From Chara braunii (lineage: Eukaryota; Streptophyta; Charophyceae; Charales; Characeae), in NCBI GenBank assembly GCA_003427395.1, contig BFEA01000140.1, forward strand, positions 2,917,344 through 2,973,876: a stretch of 56,533 bases of DNA, written 5' to 3'. The position numbers were made by a program, and so were the translations under genes. Below, one piece after another: positions 11,304 through 20,831 of the stretch. The notes below the pieces were generated by a model. It saw nothing but the letters and a program-made list of their open reading frames with translations, was not told the origin of the DNA and did no database searches. Each line of letters begins with the position of its first letter. Within the stretch, counting starts at the first letter, position 1.

Positions 11304-11729
11304 TCACACGAAGCGGAAGAGCTTCAGGGTGATGGCCCGTAAAGGTCGCCCATGTCGGCATTCAATTGTCATATGTTTCAATTTGTTATGAGTCCTGGGG
11401 CTAAGAAGATGCTTCTTGACTTTCCTGTTCCTGCTGGTTTTTGGCCTCGGCACGATCGTCTTTTTCCTCCGTCTTTGCCCCGAGAAGGGTGTCGACCCAC
11501 CAGTACGTCTAATGCGAACTCTCCGTCTAGCCCTCTTGAGCATGAATAACCATCTCTTCTCTCTTCCTAAGGCTAACCCTTTGACCTTTCTTTTCTCTAT
11601 TCTTTTCCTCTTCTTGGAACTCTTCCCTGCCTCAAATCGCATCAAGGGGGCTTCATCCTCCATTCTGACTTTTCCTTTCCCTTTCGGGCTTGTCAGCGAT
11701 AAGGTGGGTGCGGGCCTGGGTCTAAACAA
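11304..11729 (-). CDS. Very basic pol C-terminal extension after an in-frame stop
   Basis: About 141 codons, extremely rich in Lys and Arg (for example GKSSKKRKRIEKRKVKG). It lies in the same frame as the integrase frame upstream and is separated from it by a single TGA (complement of 11733-11735). There is no convincing ATG at its start; the first usable codon is a TTG just after the stop. It is best read as either the natural tail of the integrase after a nonsense mutation or a read-through extension. A nucleic-acid-binding tail is plausible from composition only. No domain is recognised. Confidence 0.45.
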   Translation of the reverse strand: MFRPRPAPTLSLTSPKGKGKVRMEDEAPLMRFEAGKSSKKRKRIEKRKVKGLALGREKRWLFMLKRARRRVRIRRTGGSTPFSGQRRRKKTIVPRPKTSRNRKVKKHLLSPRTHNKLKHMTIECRHGRPLRAITLKLFRFV

Positions 11730-11732
11730 CTT

Positions 11733-12776
11733 TCACCTAGCACCCGCCACTGGGTCCTTCCACTTGGATCTGTTTAATTCTGCTATCATATATGCATCCC
11801 AGTCGAGTGCCTCAACCACTCTGTAAGGTCTCATCCATCTGTTGGCGAGTTTTCCGGTCCAGGTCCTCTCTAGTGCCGCGTCGTAGAGAAGGACCATATC
11901 TCCTACGCTCACCCTCTCTTTCCTGATTCGCACGTTCTTATCCCATCTCTCTTTACCTTTGTCCCTTTCTACTGCCAGACGATCTGCCGCTGTCATAAGA
12001 CTATCCTCTAAACCATAGGCTATCTGTCTTGTTCGGGCAGCTATGAGTTCCTCTTTGGACATCTCCTCCGTCCAGTCGACGGTTGACAAGCAGTCGACGT
12101 GAAACTCTATGGGGAGCGGACAATGCCGCCCAAACCACAAGGTGTATGGTGAGTATCCAGTGCTAGCCCGGACCGTGACGTTGTCCGCCCATATCGCGTA
12201 TCGAAAATATCGTGGCCAATCACTGTCCTTACCTTTGCACCACTTGGATAGTGATGCTATCAGAGTCTGATGCCCTCTCTCTACGGGGGTGTTCGACTGT
12301 GGGTGATATGCGGTAGCTATCGAAACTCTTGCCCCGGCTCTCTTGAACACACTCTGAACCTCGTCAGCTAGAAACTTCGCCCCTCTGTCCATCACTATTT
12401 TGTTGACGCAACCATACCTAGATAAGTACTCTAGGACGAAGGTCTTCACTTCCTTTGCCGTCTTACTCTTGATAGGTCTACCGTCCACGAACCCCGTGAA
12501 GTCGTCTCGTATATTCATGACATTGTTCATATTGCCTACCCCTTTCGGCATCTTCACCAAATCGATGTGTACCTTCTCCCTCGGTCTGGTTGGATACGAT
12601 GGTTGAAGTGGCTTTTTGTATTTCACAAGAGCTCTCTTCTGGCACTCCTCGCAGGTCATACAGTGCCTCTCGACGTCCTTATACTGTCCTTCCCACCAGT
12701 AGAACCTGCGTACTTTTTCATAGGTTCCTCTGATTCCTCTATGTCCTTCGACCACCCCGTCGTGAAGCTCCGCCAC
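11733..12776 (-). CDS. Ty3/gypsy integrase
   Basis: 347-codon frame. The first 50 residues hold the zinc-binding HHCC motif (LHDGVVEGH ... HCMTCEEC). The catalytic core follows with its acidic triad readable as Asp in HIDLV (about residue 71), Asp in VMDRGAKF (about residue 120) and Glu in NTPVERGHQ (about residue 165). The C-terminal part has a GDMVLLYD segment and the WTGKLANRWMRPYRV segment typical of the small C-terminal domain. It would insert element cDNA into chromosomes. The catalytic residues look intact; this is the best-preserved part of pol. Upstream frames of the same polyprotein are shifted, so it could not be made from this copy as a fusion. Confidence 0.93.
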   Translation of the reverse strand: MAELHDGVVEGHRGIRGTYEKVRRFYWWEGQYKDVERHCMTCEECQKRALVKYKKPLQPSYPTRPREKVHIDLVKMPKGVGNMNNVMNIRDDFTGFVDGRPIKSKTAKEVKTFVLEYLSRYGCVNKIVMDRGAKFLADEVQSVFKRAGARVSIATAYHPQSNTPVERGHQTLIASLSKWCKGKDSDWPRYFRYAIWADNVTVRASTGYSPYTLWFGRHCPLPIEFHVDCLSTVDWTEEMSKEELIAARTRQIAYGLEDSLMTAADRLAVERDKGKERWDKNVRIRKERVSVGDMVLLYDAALERTWTGKLANRWMRPYRVVEALDWDAYMIAELNRSKWKDPVAGAR

Positions 12777-12798
12777 TATCGTCTGTCTCTCCTCAGGA

Positions 12799-13005
12799 TC
12801 ACAGACTACTCACTCGTAAGGGCATCCCCGACCCTACTGGCCTTCGGAAAAGGTGGCCCGCTCTAAGGCAGTACTGGGCTGCTTGTCTCCGGATATCTGA
12901 ATCTTGACTCTCCTCTCCTGTAAGGTGTAGCCCGATCGTTAGATATTTGCCCTCGTAAAGGTTAACCAGAAATCGTTCGGCGCGTTTCGGCTCCACCATT
13001 GTCAA
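12799..13005 (-). pseudogene. RNase H-integrase linker fragment
   Basis: About 68 codons between RNase H and integrase in another frame. The segment RAERFLVNLYEGKYLTIGLH and the following RRQAAQYCLRAGHLFRRP match the style of the region just before the integrase zinc finger in gypsy pol (residues such as FLVxDGxLFRR). It is broken from both neighbours. The bases 13006-13209 are pol DNA in shifted frames with one N at 13177. Confidence 0.6.
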
Positions 13006-13209
13006 GGCTCCAGCTACTATCGGGCGTTCGCCCTCAAGAGGGATCCGAGAGAGCCCATCCGCTACGGCATTTTTAGTGCCAGATATCCTCTCTACTGTGT
13101 AATCATATAGCCGAATCCGTATTATCCATCGTGCAATGGTCGGGTCTGTCAGGCTAAAGTCCTTCTGGAGGACAGANGGAACCGCGGTGGGGTCTACTCT
13201 CAGGATGAA

Positions 13210-13605
13210 TCAACGGCCATAGATATAGTGTCTGAACGTGTCTAGACACCGCAGAACAGCTAACACTTCCTTCTTGAATTGACTGTAGTTACGCTCAGCC
13301 GCATTAAGTGTGCTACTCTCAAATCTTAACGGTCTCTCTTTCCCTCCGGCGTCCTTTTGAGACAACAATCCACCTTTTGAACACGGTCCAACATCCGTGG
13401 ATACTATGAAGGGTCTCTCGGTCTCATCGTCAAAGAATGGCACGCCCAGTACGCGTCCTCCGTCCTTAAATTCGTCTTTAAGCTCTTGCATAGCGAGTTC
13501 CTGTGAGGAATCCCAGTAGAATTTCTCAGTCTTTCGAAGGAGTAACCTCAATGGTTCGGCCTTCTCCGCATACCCTCGTATGAATATACGCCAGTAACCG
13601 ACCAC
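13210..13605 (-). pseudogene. Reverse transcriptase connection and RNase H
   Basis: 131 codons: the RT connection (YWRIFIRGYAEKAEPLRLLL and FYWDSSQELAMQELK), then the start of RNase H with STDVGPCSKGGLLSQ and ERNYSQFKKEVLAVLRCLDTFRHY. This carries the first acidic residue (Asp in STDVG) and the Glu of the RNase H site. It lacks the later part, which lies in shifted sequence downstream. It would degrade the RNA strand during reverse transcription. Confidence 0.88.
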
Positions 13606-13668
13606 TCCCAGAAACTGTCAAACCTCGGTTGGACTATGTAACGGTGACGACCAGTTCAGGAGTTTGTT

Positions 13669-13911
13669 TTACTTCGCCGGATCTGCTCGGCGTCCTCTCG
13701 AGACGACCCATCGGCTCTTTGTTTCGCTGACCGTTAAATTCGCATCGTCCAGCTGCTCGAGTACCGCGCAAATATTTGTTAGGTGCTGCTCGACGAATCT
13801 TCTAACTCCTGGTACAACCTCTGTATTCTTGTTTACTGACCCTTTTATTGGAAAGCCATCCAGAAAAACTTCAAACTTATCAAGGATGAAGTCCTTGAGG
13901 ACGACTACCAT
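13669..13911 (-). pseudogene. Reverse transcriptase palm fragment with altered catalytic motif
   Basis: 80 codons. The segment KFEVFLDGFPIKG stands where gypsy RTs have the catalytic F/YxDD box; the second Asp is Gly here. This copy should lack polymerase activity even without the frameshifts. The rest (FVEQHLTNICAVLEQLDDANL and SETKSRW) matches the stretch after the DD box. It is joined to the preceding RT frame only by a frameshift near 13905. Confidence 0.85.
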
Positions 13912-14552
13912 GGCTCTCTGAAAAACGGCTGTCCCATTAGTCCCAATGGCGTATGCATAGCCGTGAGGTGCCTGTCCCTTGGATCAAGCGGTACCTCATC
14001 ATAACCTGAGAACAGATCACAAACCGAATAAATCGACCTGCCTTTGGCCAGTAAGTCGGCGTGTGGCACGGAGCCCACGTCTCGTATCGTCACCGCGTTG
14101 ACCTTCTGAAGGTCCTGGATCCATCGGATCTTGCCATTCGGCTTCCGTAGGAAGAACCATCGATTAGCACAGGCGCTATGTGACGGTGCCGCAACATGGG
14201 AAACCATCTTTTCCTTCAGGAAAGCGATAACTTCTTCCTTCTCCTTCTGGGCGTATTTCCATTCTGCGTCATTCCAAGGAACATGTGGAATCGTGTAAAT
14301 CCTTGCTGGCTTAGCGTATCGAGGGTCAACCCTACCGTGCTCAGCTTCGCTGAAAGCTATTGCCTTATCACATGTCTTCAGGATTTCTATCACACGTTCT
14401 CGCTGCTGTGGGGTCAGATTCTCATCTCCGATGTCCATCCCTGCTATCCTCTCTTCCGTTGGCCGTTGCGGCTCCTCTTTCTTTCTTTCTTTGATTTTTT
14501 TTGCGATCTCTTCTTCCGATATCCCTTCCAGTGCAGATCGCTCGCGGCCCAC
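13905..14552 (-). pseudogene. Reverse transcriptase N-terminal half
   Basis: 215 codons with recognisable RT landmarks: the entry YAQKEKEEVIAFLKEKMVS, the fingers segment NRWFFLRKPNGKIRWIQDLQKVNAVTIRD, motif A as CDLFSGYDEVPL with its catalytic Asp, and the beginning of motif B (HTPLGL). The frame breaks soon after motif B and the rest follows in another frame. The 225 bp between this and the gag-protease frame (14553-14776) contain no clear domain. Confidence 0.9.
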
Positions 14553-14776
14553 CGCCGCTGGTTTAACTTTTTGTGTTACTCACTTGTGTCGCTTGGGTAG
14601 TCCCCTATAGGGGGCCGTGCCCTTAAAAAAGACACAGATACTACCCCGCCAAATTCCTCTTCTACCTCCTTTGGGTACGAGTTGCCGTCCACTATCAGCT
14701 GACTCCCTAAATCTTCCACCTCCACGATCCGACCTTCTTCCTCTGTGAGCAGTGGTCCATACTTCTTTTCGCGAAA

Positions 14777-17700
14777 TCACACCGCGCTGTCGGAGATAGG
14801 TAATGACCTAATCTGATCACTGGGTCTTGCACCCACAGCGAGAGCTGCTCTGTTCCTCGGGTCCCGAGGCTTCACTGTCTCAATCATTACCTGCGTCCCG
14901 TCTAGCTTCTTATTGGACAATGTCTGACTCCCATCCGGTCGCTCTATCGTCACCGCATGCACGTGGCTCAACCACGTTCGTCCCAAGGGCAGATCGGAGC
15001 TGCAGTTCTTGACTGCAAAGACAGGCAGGGTCACTCGTACCCCTTGTACCTCTATGGCTGCCTTGTGACAAACCCCAGTAATCTGTTGCTTTCTCCCATC
15101 AGTCGTATCTATCTCGAATAGGTATGACCTATCGAGGCCTAGTCCAACCTGCACTACCAGACCCTCGTCTATAATGACAGCCTCACTGCCGTTATCGACC
15201 ACAACATCTAGTACCGCTCCGTCATTTATGATCGCCTCCACGGTCCCACTACCAAGTATGTAAAACTTGTCTGGAGGCACACCTTCCATCCCATCAAGAA
15301 GGACTGTCGCCATGCGATCTGCTCTGGCAGTAAACATCGTTACTGCTACAATAGGAGCTTCCGCCTTAGGGGCCCCCTGAGCCTCCTCTGATAGAGGTAC
15401 GCGAGTCTTCCGCGTGATCATCTGTAACTCATCGCGAGCAGGCTTCGATGCCGCCAGGTACTCCAGGATAGAGCACTGCATGGGTTGTTGAAGAGCCCGC
15501 CTCAGTGGCTTGACCGTGTCAATCTCGCCCAGCGAACTCTTCATCAAGAACTTTTTCACTCCCCGCTTCCGCGGCGAAATAATAACTTCCTCTCCCTCGA
15601 TCCGTTGTCCGTCCTTCTCCGCCATCACGTAATCTGTGTCAGTCTTCTTCGATGTAGACCCTCTCGCCGACTTGGTGGCTGCCACCCTTATGGGTGTGGT
15701 CGCTATATCCCCCTCAAAAGTTATCTTGATGCTCTGGCTCCTGACCGTCTCCTTTCCTTTACTCGACTTTACTCTACTTGCTTCGACATTCTCCTTCATC
15801 GAAGGGAACATCGATACATCTCCCAGATCATCTGCCCACTTGACGTACTTGCGGTCGTCAAGCACGATAAGTCCCTCATCTATCGCCCGTTTGAGATCCG
15901 GGCAGTCTCTCTTGATATGATCATCCCCTCTACAGTAGACGCAAGAGTTCCGGGGAGTGGGCGGCCTGTTGTCTGCGCTCCTAGAAGTCGAACCCCTGGC
16001 TACTCTGGGGTCAGGGGACTTTGGATACGGATCAGTCGAAGCGCCATATCCCCCTCTCTCATTCCTGTCGCGCGAATCATTGCGGCGGTCTCCGTGTTCG
16101 TATCGCTCGCGTGAATCATCACGTCGGTCTCCTCGGTCGTATCGCCCGCGTGAATCATTATGTCGGTGTCCTCGGTCGTACCGCCCACGTGAATCAGCAC
16201 GTCGGTCTCCTCGGTCGTACCGCTCGCGTGAATCATCACGCCGGTCATCTCGGTCGTACCGCCCGCGTGAATCACCGGGCCGATCCCCTCTCTCATATTT
16301 GCCGCCCCTGTATTCGTCTCGATCCATCCTCTCATATCTGTCGTTTCTATGTCCATCTCGGTCCGATCTCTCATATCTGTCGTCCGTATGTCTATCTCGG
16401 TCCGATCTCGCATATCTGCCATCCCTGTATCCGTCTCGCTGATCCTGATCCGACTCCCACCGGCCTCGAGGGTTGCCTCTACCCCCGTCAGGCTCATAGC
16501 GAGGGCTACGCGAGTAGTCATCCAGTCTCCTAGCACGCCCGTACGTCTCGCGAGTCCTGCGGTCCCGGTCTATCTCATCATCCTTACGCCCCCATGGTTC
16601 ATTGTCTCTCTCCCTTTCCCTCGCACGATAATTAGTCAGCGTTCGGGGATTACTATCTTCGACACTCCTCCAGGAATCAGTGTTCATCCGGTCCCAGCGA
16701 AGTGAATAGGGCCCTCCGGGCTTGTCCCAATATGCCGTGGCTCCGGTGGTGGTCACAATCTTTGTAACCTGTCTTGTCAATCCCTTTACCATGTCCCTTA
16801 TCTCCTTCACTTCCTCGGCCACAGCTTCATTCTTTTCCGACCAGGGATAGTCCTTCAAATCAAGACATCTATCAGTGGCATACTCCTTGTAGAGAGACAA
16901 GTCACGTCTCCTCATCCCTTTCCACACCAAGTCCTTGTAGTCGTCTGCCATTGCCTTTATCGCGAGCTTTAGGACTTCTGGGAAGTCAAGCTTGTCCCGC
17001 GGAAGATCTCTAAGTATATTTTTTTGTCTACCTTTGGACAGGTGTCCGATGAAGATAGTACAGCGCTCGACCTCCGAGATCTTCCTCTTCTTCATCAGCA
17101 CGTCGGAGATCTTCTGGAAACGCATCCCAAATGCCCGTACGCTCTCATCTCCATCTTGAGTTATTGTCTCGAGGTCCTTGATGAAGTACTTGTTATCCTC
17201 CAATTTGTAAAGCTTTACGAGGTTCTTTTTGTACGTAGTCCATTTCCCATCCTTGGGTCGGGCTTCCTTAACTTCCTTGCCGAGACTTGGATCTACATTA
17301 AATAGGAAGTTCTTTATAATCTTTTCCTCTGACCATTGACTCCGGCTGGCGTGAAGTTCCCACTTTTCCAGATATTCTGTGATGCCATAACCCCTGAAAG
17401 TAGGAGGCTCCGAGACCTTGTGCGTAATAATATAGCGATCCTTGCCTTCATAAGGGAGCGAATGTGACTCCCCGGTCTGGGGGTCGAAGACTCGCCTGGA
17501 CGGCGCTCTATCCCTGTCTCTGTCTCTCCAATAGGATTCCCTCGAACTCTCTCTCCAGTTGTCCCTGTGCCTATCCGCCATGGTCTGCCTCCGCTCATAC
17601 TCGGGGGAGCGTCGTCTCGTCGCTTGTCGTCGGCCGCTCGAGGTTCCTGTCTTCAGAGCCTCCTGCGGCTCTGTCACGACCGGCTCACCCATTACGTCGG

Positions 17701-17851
17701 GCTCTCCGTCATTGGTTTGGTCAGCCCATCTCAGCGGTGCGTCCCGCCTAATTCGTTCCTTCACATCCCTCCGAGCTCGGTCGAGCGATGTCCTGTACTC
17801 CCGCCCTGTCTCGGCCGTGGTCGGTTGTGATCCCATCGTGTCTGGTTCCAT
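14777..17851 (-). CDS. Gag-protease polyprotein (1024 codons)
   Basis: A single uninterrupted frame. Residues about 1-130 are charged and Arg-rich. About 140-350 is the gag capsid-like region (SEPPTFRGYGITEYLEKWEL ... DGDESVRAFGMRFQKISDVL). About 400-620 is a highly charged Arg/Asp/Tyr segment with about seven copies of a 13-residue unit such as RYDRGDRRDDSRE. About 636-649 is a zinc knuckle, CVYCRGDDHIKRDC (CX2CX4HX4C). The region from about 840 to 990 resembles a retropepsin, with DVVVDNGSEAVIIDEGL at the active-site position and LPLGRTWLSHVHAV near its end. The triplet is DNG rather than the usual DTG or DSG, so activity is doubtful. It would form the particle, bind RNA and mature the polyprotein. 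RT follows in another frame. Confidence 0.92.
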   Translation of the reverse strand: MEPDTMGSQPTTAETGREYRTSLDRARRDVKERIRRDAPLRWADQTNDGEPDVMGEPVVTEPQEALKTGTSSGRRQATRRRSPEYERRQTMADRHRDNWRESSRESYWRDRDRDRAPSRRVFDPQTGESHSLPYEGKDRYIITHKVSEPPTFRGYGITEYLEKWELHASRSQWSEEKIIKNFLFNVDPSLGKEVKEARPKDGKWTTYKKNLVKLYKLEDNKYFIKDLETITQDGDESVRAFGMRFQKISDVLMKKRKISEVERCTIFIGHLSKGRQKNILRDLPRDKLDFPEVLKLAIKAMADDYKDLVWKGMRRRDLSLYKEYATDRCLDLKDYPWSEKNEAVAEEVKEIRDMVKGLTRQVTKIVTTTGATAYWDKPGGPYSLRWDRMNTDSWRSVEDSNPRTLTNYRARERERDNEPWGRKDDEIDRDRRTRETYGRARRLDDYSRSPRYEPDGGRGNPRGRWESDQDQRDGYRDGRYARSDRDRHTDDRYERSDRDGHRNDRYERMDRDEYRGGKYERGDRPGDSRGRYDRDDRRDDSRERYDRGDRRADSRGRYDRGHRHNDSRGRYDRGDRRDDSRERYEHGDRRNDSRDRNERGGYGASTDPYPKSPDPRVARGSTSRSADNRPPTPRNSCVYCRGDDHIKRDCPDLKRAIDEGLIVLDDRKYVKWADDLGDVSMFPSMKENVEASRVKSSKGKETVRSQSIKITFEGDIATTPIRVAATKSARGSTSKKTDTDYVMAEKDGQRIEGEEVIISPRKRGVKKFLMKSSLGEIDTVKPLRRALQQPMQCSILEYLAASKPARDELQMITRKTRVPLSEEAQGAPKAEAPIVAVTMFTARADRMATVLLDGMEGVPPDKFYILGSGTVEAIINDGAVLDVVVDNGSEAVIIDEGLVVQVGLGLDRSYLFEIDTTDGRKQQITGVCHKAAIEVQGVRVTLPVFAVKNCSSDLPLGRTWLSHVHAVTIERPDGSQTLSNKKLDGTQVMIETVKPRDPRNRAALAVGARPSDQIRSLPISDSAV
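16062..16290 (-). repeat. 39-bp tandem repeat inside gag
   Basis: In-frame repeats on the plus strand built on CGCGTGAATCATCACGTCGG plus 19 further bases. They encode the RYDRGDRRDDSRE-type units of the gag protein. The unit is a multiple of three, so length changes keep the frame. Confidence 0.85.
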
Positions 17852-18014
17852 AGGCCACCAGTGGACGCAGTTAGGTACTCTCGCCGAGAGTTACAGCCCC
17901 GGCCTATGACAGTTGCTGCAGCCCGGACCTGTGACAGAACTCGCAGCCCGGATCAGTGACAGTTGCGGCAGCCCGGACCTGTTTCCTTGTCACGGTTCGC
18001 GTCTGCCTCCAATC

Positions 18015-18395
18015 CTAGCTCTCGACTGCCCCGATTACCACCACCAGTACTCCGTTCCGGTCGCGGCTCTCGTGCTCTCCCTCTATCCTAAGAATCCCTG
18101 TGTCTAGGTAAACCTCTCCTTCGGGATCGGCCAACAAGGCCGCGCCTCTCCGGATTTGCAGTACACCCGTGACAGGGCCTCTACTCCTTTGGCAGATCGC
18201 GGTCCCAAGCCTAACCAATGTCTCCTGATCAGCACCCCTCAAGAGTCTCCGAATGTCTAGCTCCGTCCTCCTTGCTATATCTCCTAGCCCATCCTGAATC
18301 GGGTAGCCTGCTAAAGGAGGAAGGTCCTCTCCTACTACCATCCAAAGTTGCTCGTCGACCCTTCTAGCTTCCACTATCCTTCCAAGAGCTTCCAA
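18015..18395 (-). CDS. Unknown frame F upstream of gag
   Basis: 126 codons just 5' of gag in the element. Its end alternates hydrophobic stretches (VTGVLQIRRGAALLADPEGEVYLDTGIL ... NGVLVVVIGAV). No known family is recognised. The first codon is TTG, so the true start may lie upstream. It lies in the same frame as frame E (18444-18920). The LVVVI-type strand resembles those of frames D and E. It may be the last member of the tandem series, but the similarity is too weak to assert. The 160 bp to the gag ATG contain repeated CAGCCCGG motifs. Confidence 0.4.
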   Translation of the reverse strand: MEALGRIVEARRVDEQLWMVVGEDLPPLAGYPIQDGLGDIARRTELDIRRLLRGADQETLVRLGTAICQRSRGPVTGVLQIRRGAALLADPEGEVYLDTGILRIEGEHESRDRNGVLVVVIGAVES

Positions 18396-18443
18396 TCTCT
18401 ATCTCTCCTCCTTTAACTCCCAGACGGCTATGAGGTCATCTGT

Positions 18444-18920
18444 CTAGCNCCTNAGGTAAGTCAGTGCTATAACCACTCGTANCCTCATCGCCGACANCTC
18501 CAATATGTCNTAGAANGTCTCAAAGTCCTCCTTATCTCCACTATCCTCTATGGCCTCTAAAGTCTTTATCNATTCCTTCCAGTACCGATCGTGAGCGGCT
18601 AGCACCCTGAGTATGGCACCNTCTGTTACAACTCTCCCTAACTCTCCAGCTTTCNTGGCTTCGNTTATNTTCAANCTCTCAGCCTCTNTGGTCGTCTCGT
18701 ACCATGCCCTTATCCGAGACCGCCCTTCGAAAGGTGTCACTCGGAGTACGTATTTTATCCTCCGTCCTCCTTCTATTCCAATCCAAAGTCCTGTTCCCCT
18801 AGCCTCACGCAGCGCACGGCGGAGACACTCTGCCTCCTCAACTATGCACAATCTGGTATGGAGCTGGAGCTCTACGATCACTAACACCAACGGCCTGTCC
18901 AGTCTCCCTACCACATGCAA
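18444..18920 (-). CDS. Unknown frame E upstream of gag
   Basis: 158 codons with a dozen undetermined bases. A strand-helix pattern (RPLVLVIVELQLHTRLCIVEEAECLRRALREAR) parallels that of frame D (VTVLLQAYVDEDLTARECRRRARDLIHEH), suggesting duplication. The later part is charged and helical (KTLEAIEDSGDKEDFE). No catalytic motif or named family is recognised. Its place, between the tandem domains and gag and on the same strand, argues that it belongs to the element. Confidence 0.45.
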   Translation of the reverse strand: MHVVGRLDRPLVLVIVELQLHTRLCIVEEAECLRRALREARGTGLWIGIEGGRRIKYVLRVTPFEGRSRIRAWYETTXEAEXLXIXEAXKAGELGRVVTXGAILRVLAAHDRYWKEXIKTLEAIEDSGDKEDFEXFXDILEXSAMRXRVVIALTYXRX

Positions 18921-18955
18921 TGAGTACCGATCCGTCGTGTGTAGTGCAGTCCCGC

Positions 18956-19588
18956 TTATGTCCTGTCGCTACCTCCCTGCGTTACCTTGTCCTCCGTCGA
19001 CTCGCCCTCTGCAGACCTCCCCCTAGTTCCTTCGCGTGATACACTTCTAGCTTTTACCCTCTCCAGAAAGTCTGATCTCCACACCTGGATAATCTCTCTT
19101 TCCTCCCTAAACAAACTCTCTAACTCTCTCGTCACGAGCTCAGCCCTACGCAACTCGCCCTCATCCTGGCACGACCAGATCTCCCTTAACTTGTTCCCCT
19201 ACTCCTTTACCTGGCTCAAGAGTGGTTCTTTAATGCGCTCTCTCACTTTTTCGACTGCCTCACTCTCCTCTTCCATACTCAGTCCTCATCTTTTTTCAGC
19301 TCATCCTCTCACCGTCGCTCTAGCCTCCGCTACCGTCTCGTCGTGGAAGTGCTCCGCGCGCATATAACCTTGTGACCATATTATCACCTCATAGAAAATC
19401 GTGGTCTGGAAGGTCACCCGCGCCAGTACATCGGCTCTATGCTCATGGATCAAATCTCTGGCTCGTCGCCGACACTCCCTCGCCGTCAAGTCCTCGTCTA
19501 CGTACGCTTGGAGAAGTACTGTCACCGTGTACCCTGCGCTTACCAGTTGCTCTCCTACACGCATCACTGTGGCCGTCCTCCCCGACAT
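18956..19588 (-). CDS. Unknown frame D upstream of gag (in pieces)
   Basis: Two open pieces, 19301-19588 (95 codons) and 18956-19153 (65 codons). The first starts with ATG one codon after the stop of frame C, in the same frame (TAG, one codon, ATG). This suggests either a nonsense mutation in one longer protein or closely packed frames. The first piece has a strand-helix-strand pattern (YTVTVLLQAYVDEDLTAREC, then RVTFQTTIFYEVIIW). The second is helical and charged (LVTRELESLFREEREIIQVW). No family is recognised. Confidence 0.45.
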
Positions 19589-19591
19589 TCC

Positions 19592-20664
19592 CTAAGCTGC
19601 AGCCTCGAAGAGAAACCTCATATCCTCTAGCCCCACGTAATCGATCTCCGCCCGTCTCCTGCAGTGCGTAATCAGATCGACTGGCCTCAGACAGTCCTCC
19701 CAGCAAGTAACGTTTATGATGTCGTCAAGCGTCTCTCTACTAGGCGGTCCCCACCTCACACAAATGGCGTAGTATACTTCCCTGAAACGGGGTTCTAAGC
19801 CCTCCCAGAGTGCATAAAGTGTGTGGTCCACTGCTCTACTCAAACGTTCTACGCTCTCATAGGTCGGCCCTATCACGAAGGCAGGAAGTCTGAATCGCCA
19901 ATCCTCTCTCGGGTAGAGGGTCAGATGTGGTGGACCGTATACCAAGCGGCTCCAATGCGTCCTCCCTCCAGAGAGTCTCGCCAATTGCTGATTAACGATC
20001 ACTCTGGCCAACGACTCGCTTCTCCACCAGGCTCTGCTTGCTCCTGCGAGCGTCAGTCCTACTTCTAAATCGTGTGCTCTATCCGCTATCAGATGTCCGA
20101 CCCCTTCTAGGTCATGAGTTCTCTCGGGTCGTTCATCTCTCAGTATCACTGTCCAAAGGAAGAGTCCCTCTGCGAGCCACGTTCCCAGGTATCATATCGG
20201 AACACGCCCTGTTCCTTCTAATGTCACGGGAAGAGGAATGTCGTATCCAACCACCGTCTCTCTGGGTCCCACAAGCTTTCTCACGCTATGCGATTCAGAC
20301 TCTCGTAAGAGAATATAAGCTAACCAGGCTACTGAGTCACTCCTCATTTCTCCTCGACTCTCGATCAGCATCACTCTTCTCCCTCCGACGCACCCTATCT
20401 CTCGACGTTGCTAACTCCTCTGTCAACTCTCCCACTCAGGTCCAGTATGGTCGAGTAGTTGCTGTGCGCTCTCCCGTCTGCTCCATGGAAGTAGATAGTA
20501 AACTCGACGTACCTCTGGCTTCTCCGTATCTCCAGGGCATGTTCCGTCATGAGTCTGATCTGTCGCTCAACAATCTCTAACGCCTCTCCTTCCCAACTGC
20601 CCGTCCTATCTCGTCGTAGGGAAAGAGTCACCCTCAGTATATCCCGGTCTGCCATACTCTCCAC
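19592..20664 (-). CDS. Unknown tandem domain, copy C
   Basis: Pieces 20395-20664, 20192-20374 and 19592-20149. The last two share a frame and are split by one TGA, next to which the frame reads TWLAEGLFLWTVILRDE. This FLW segment matches DVHLW in copy B and DVWLW in copy A. After it come VGHLIADRAHDLEVGLTLAG (compare VVGHIYYSREVLATVYFHG in B), a helical stretch, then WRFRLPAFVIGP (compare LRVTLPCFVAEE in B). The order and spacing of these blocks are shared, so the copies are homologous. The function is unknown; alternating strands and one long helix are visible, and no catalytic motif. One frameshift and one stop make it a relic. Confidence 0.6.
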
Positions 20665-20831
20665 TACTCCCTTCTCTAAACTTCACTCGGATTTGTCCTG
20701 ACTCTAGTCGTCTCATGCATCTGGCATATCCTCGTCTGTATCCTCATCTACCCTCTGCCTCCATGGGATGTCCTCCTGCCCCTAGGCCTGAAGGAGATGG
20801 CCCCAACCGTCCTCCTGCAGCGCCTCTCCAC

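Noticed and set aside
15485-16533. Long plus-strand frames (209, 161 and 170 codons)
   Set aside because: They are antisense shadows of the gag-protease frame and its 39-bp repeats.
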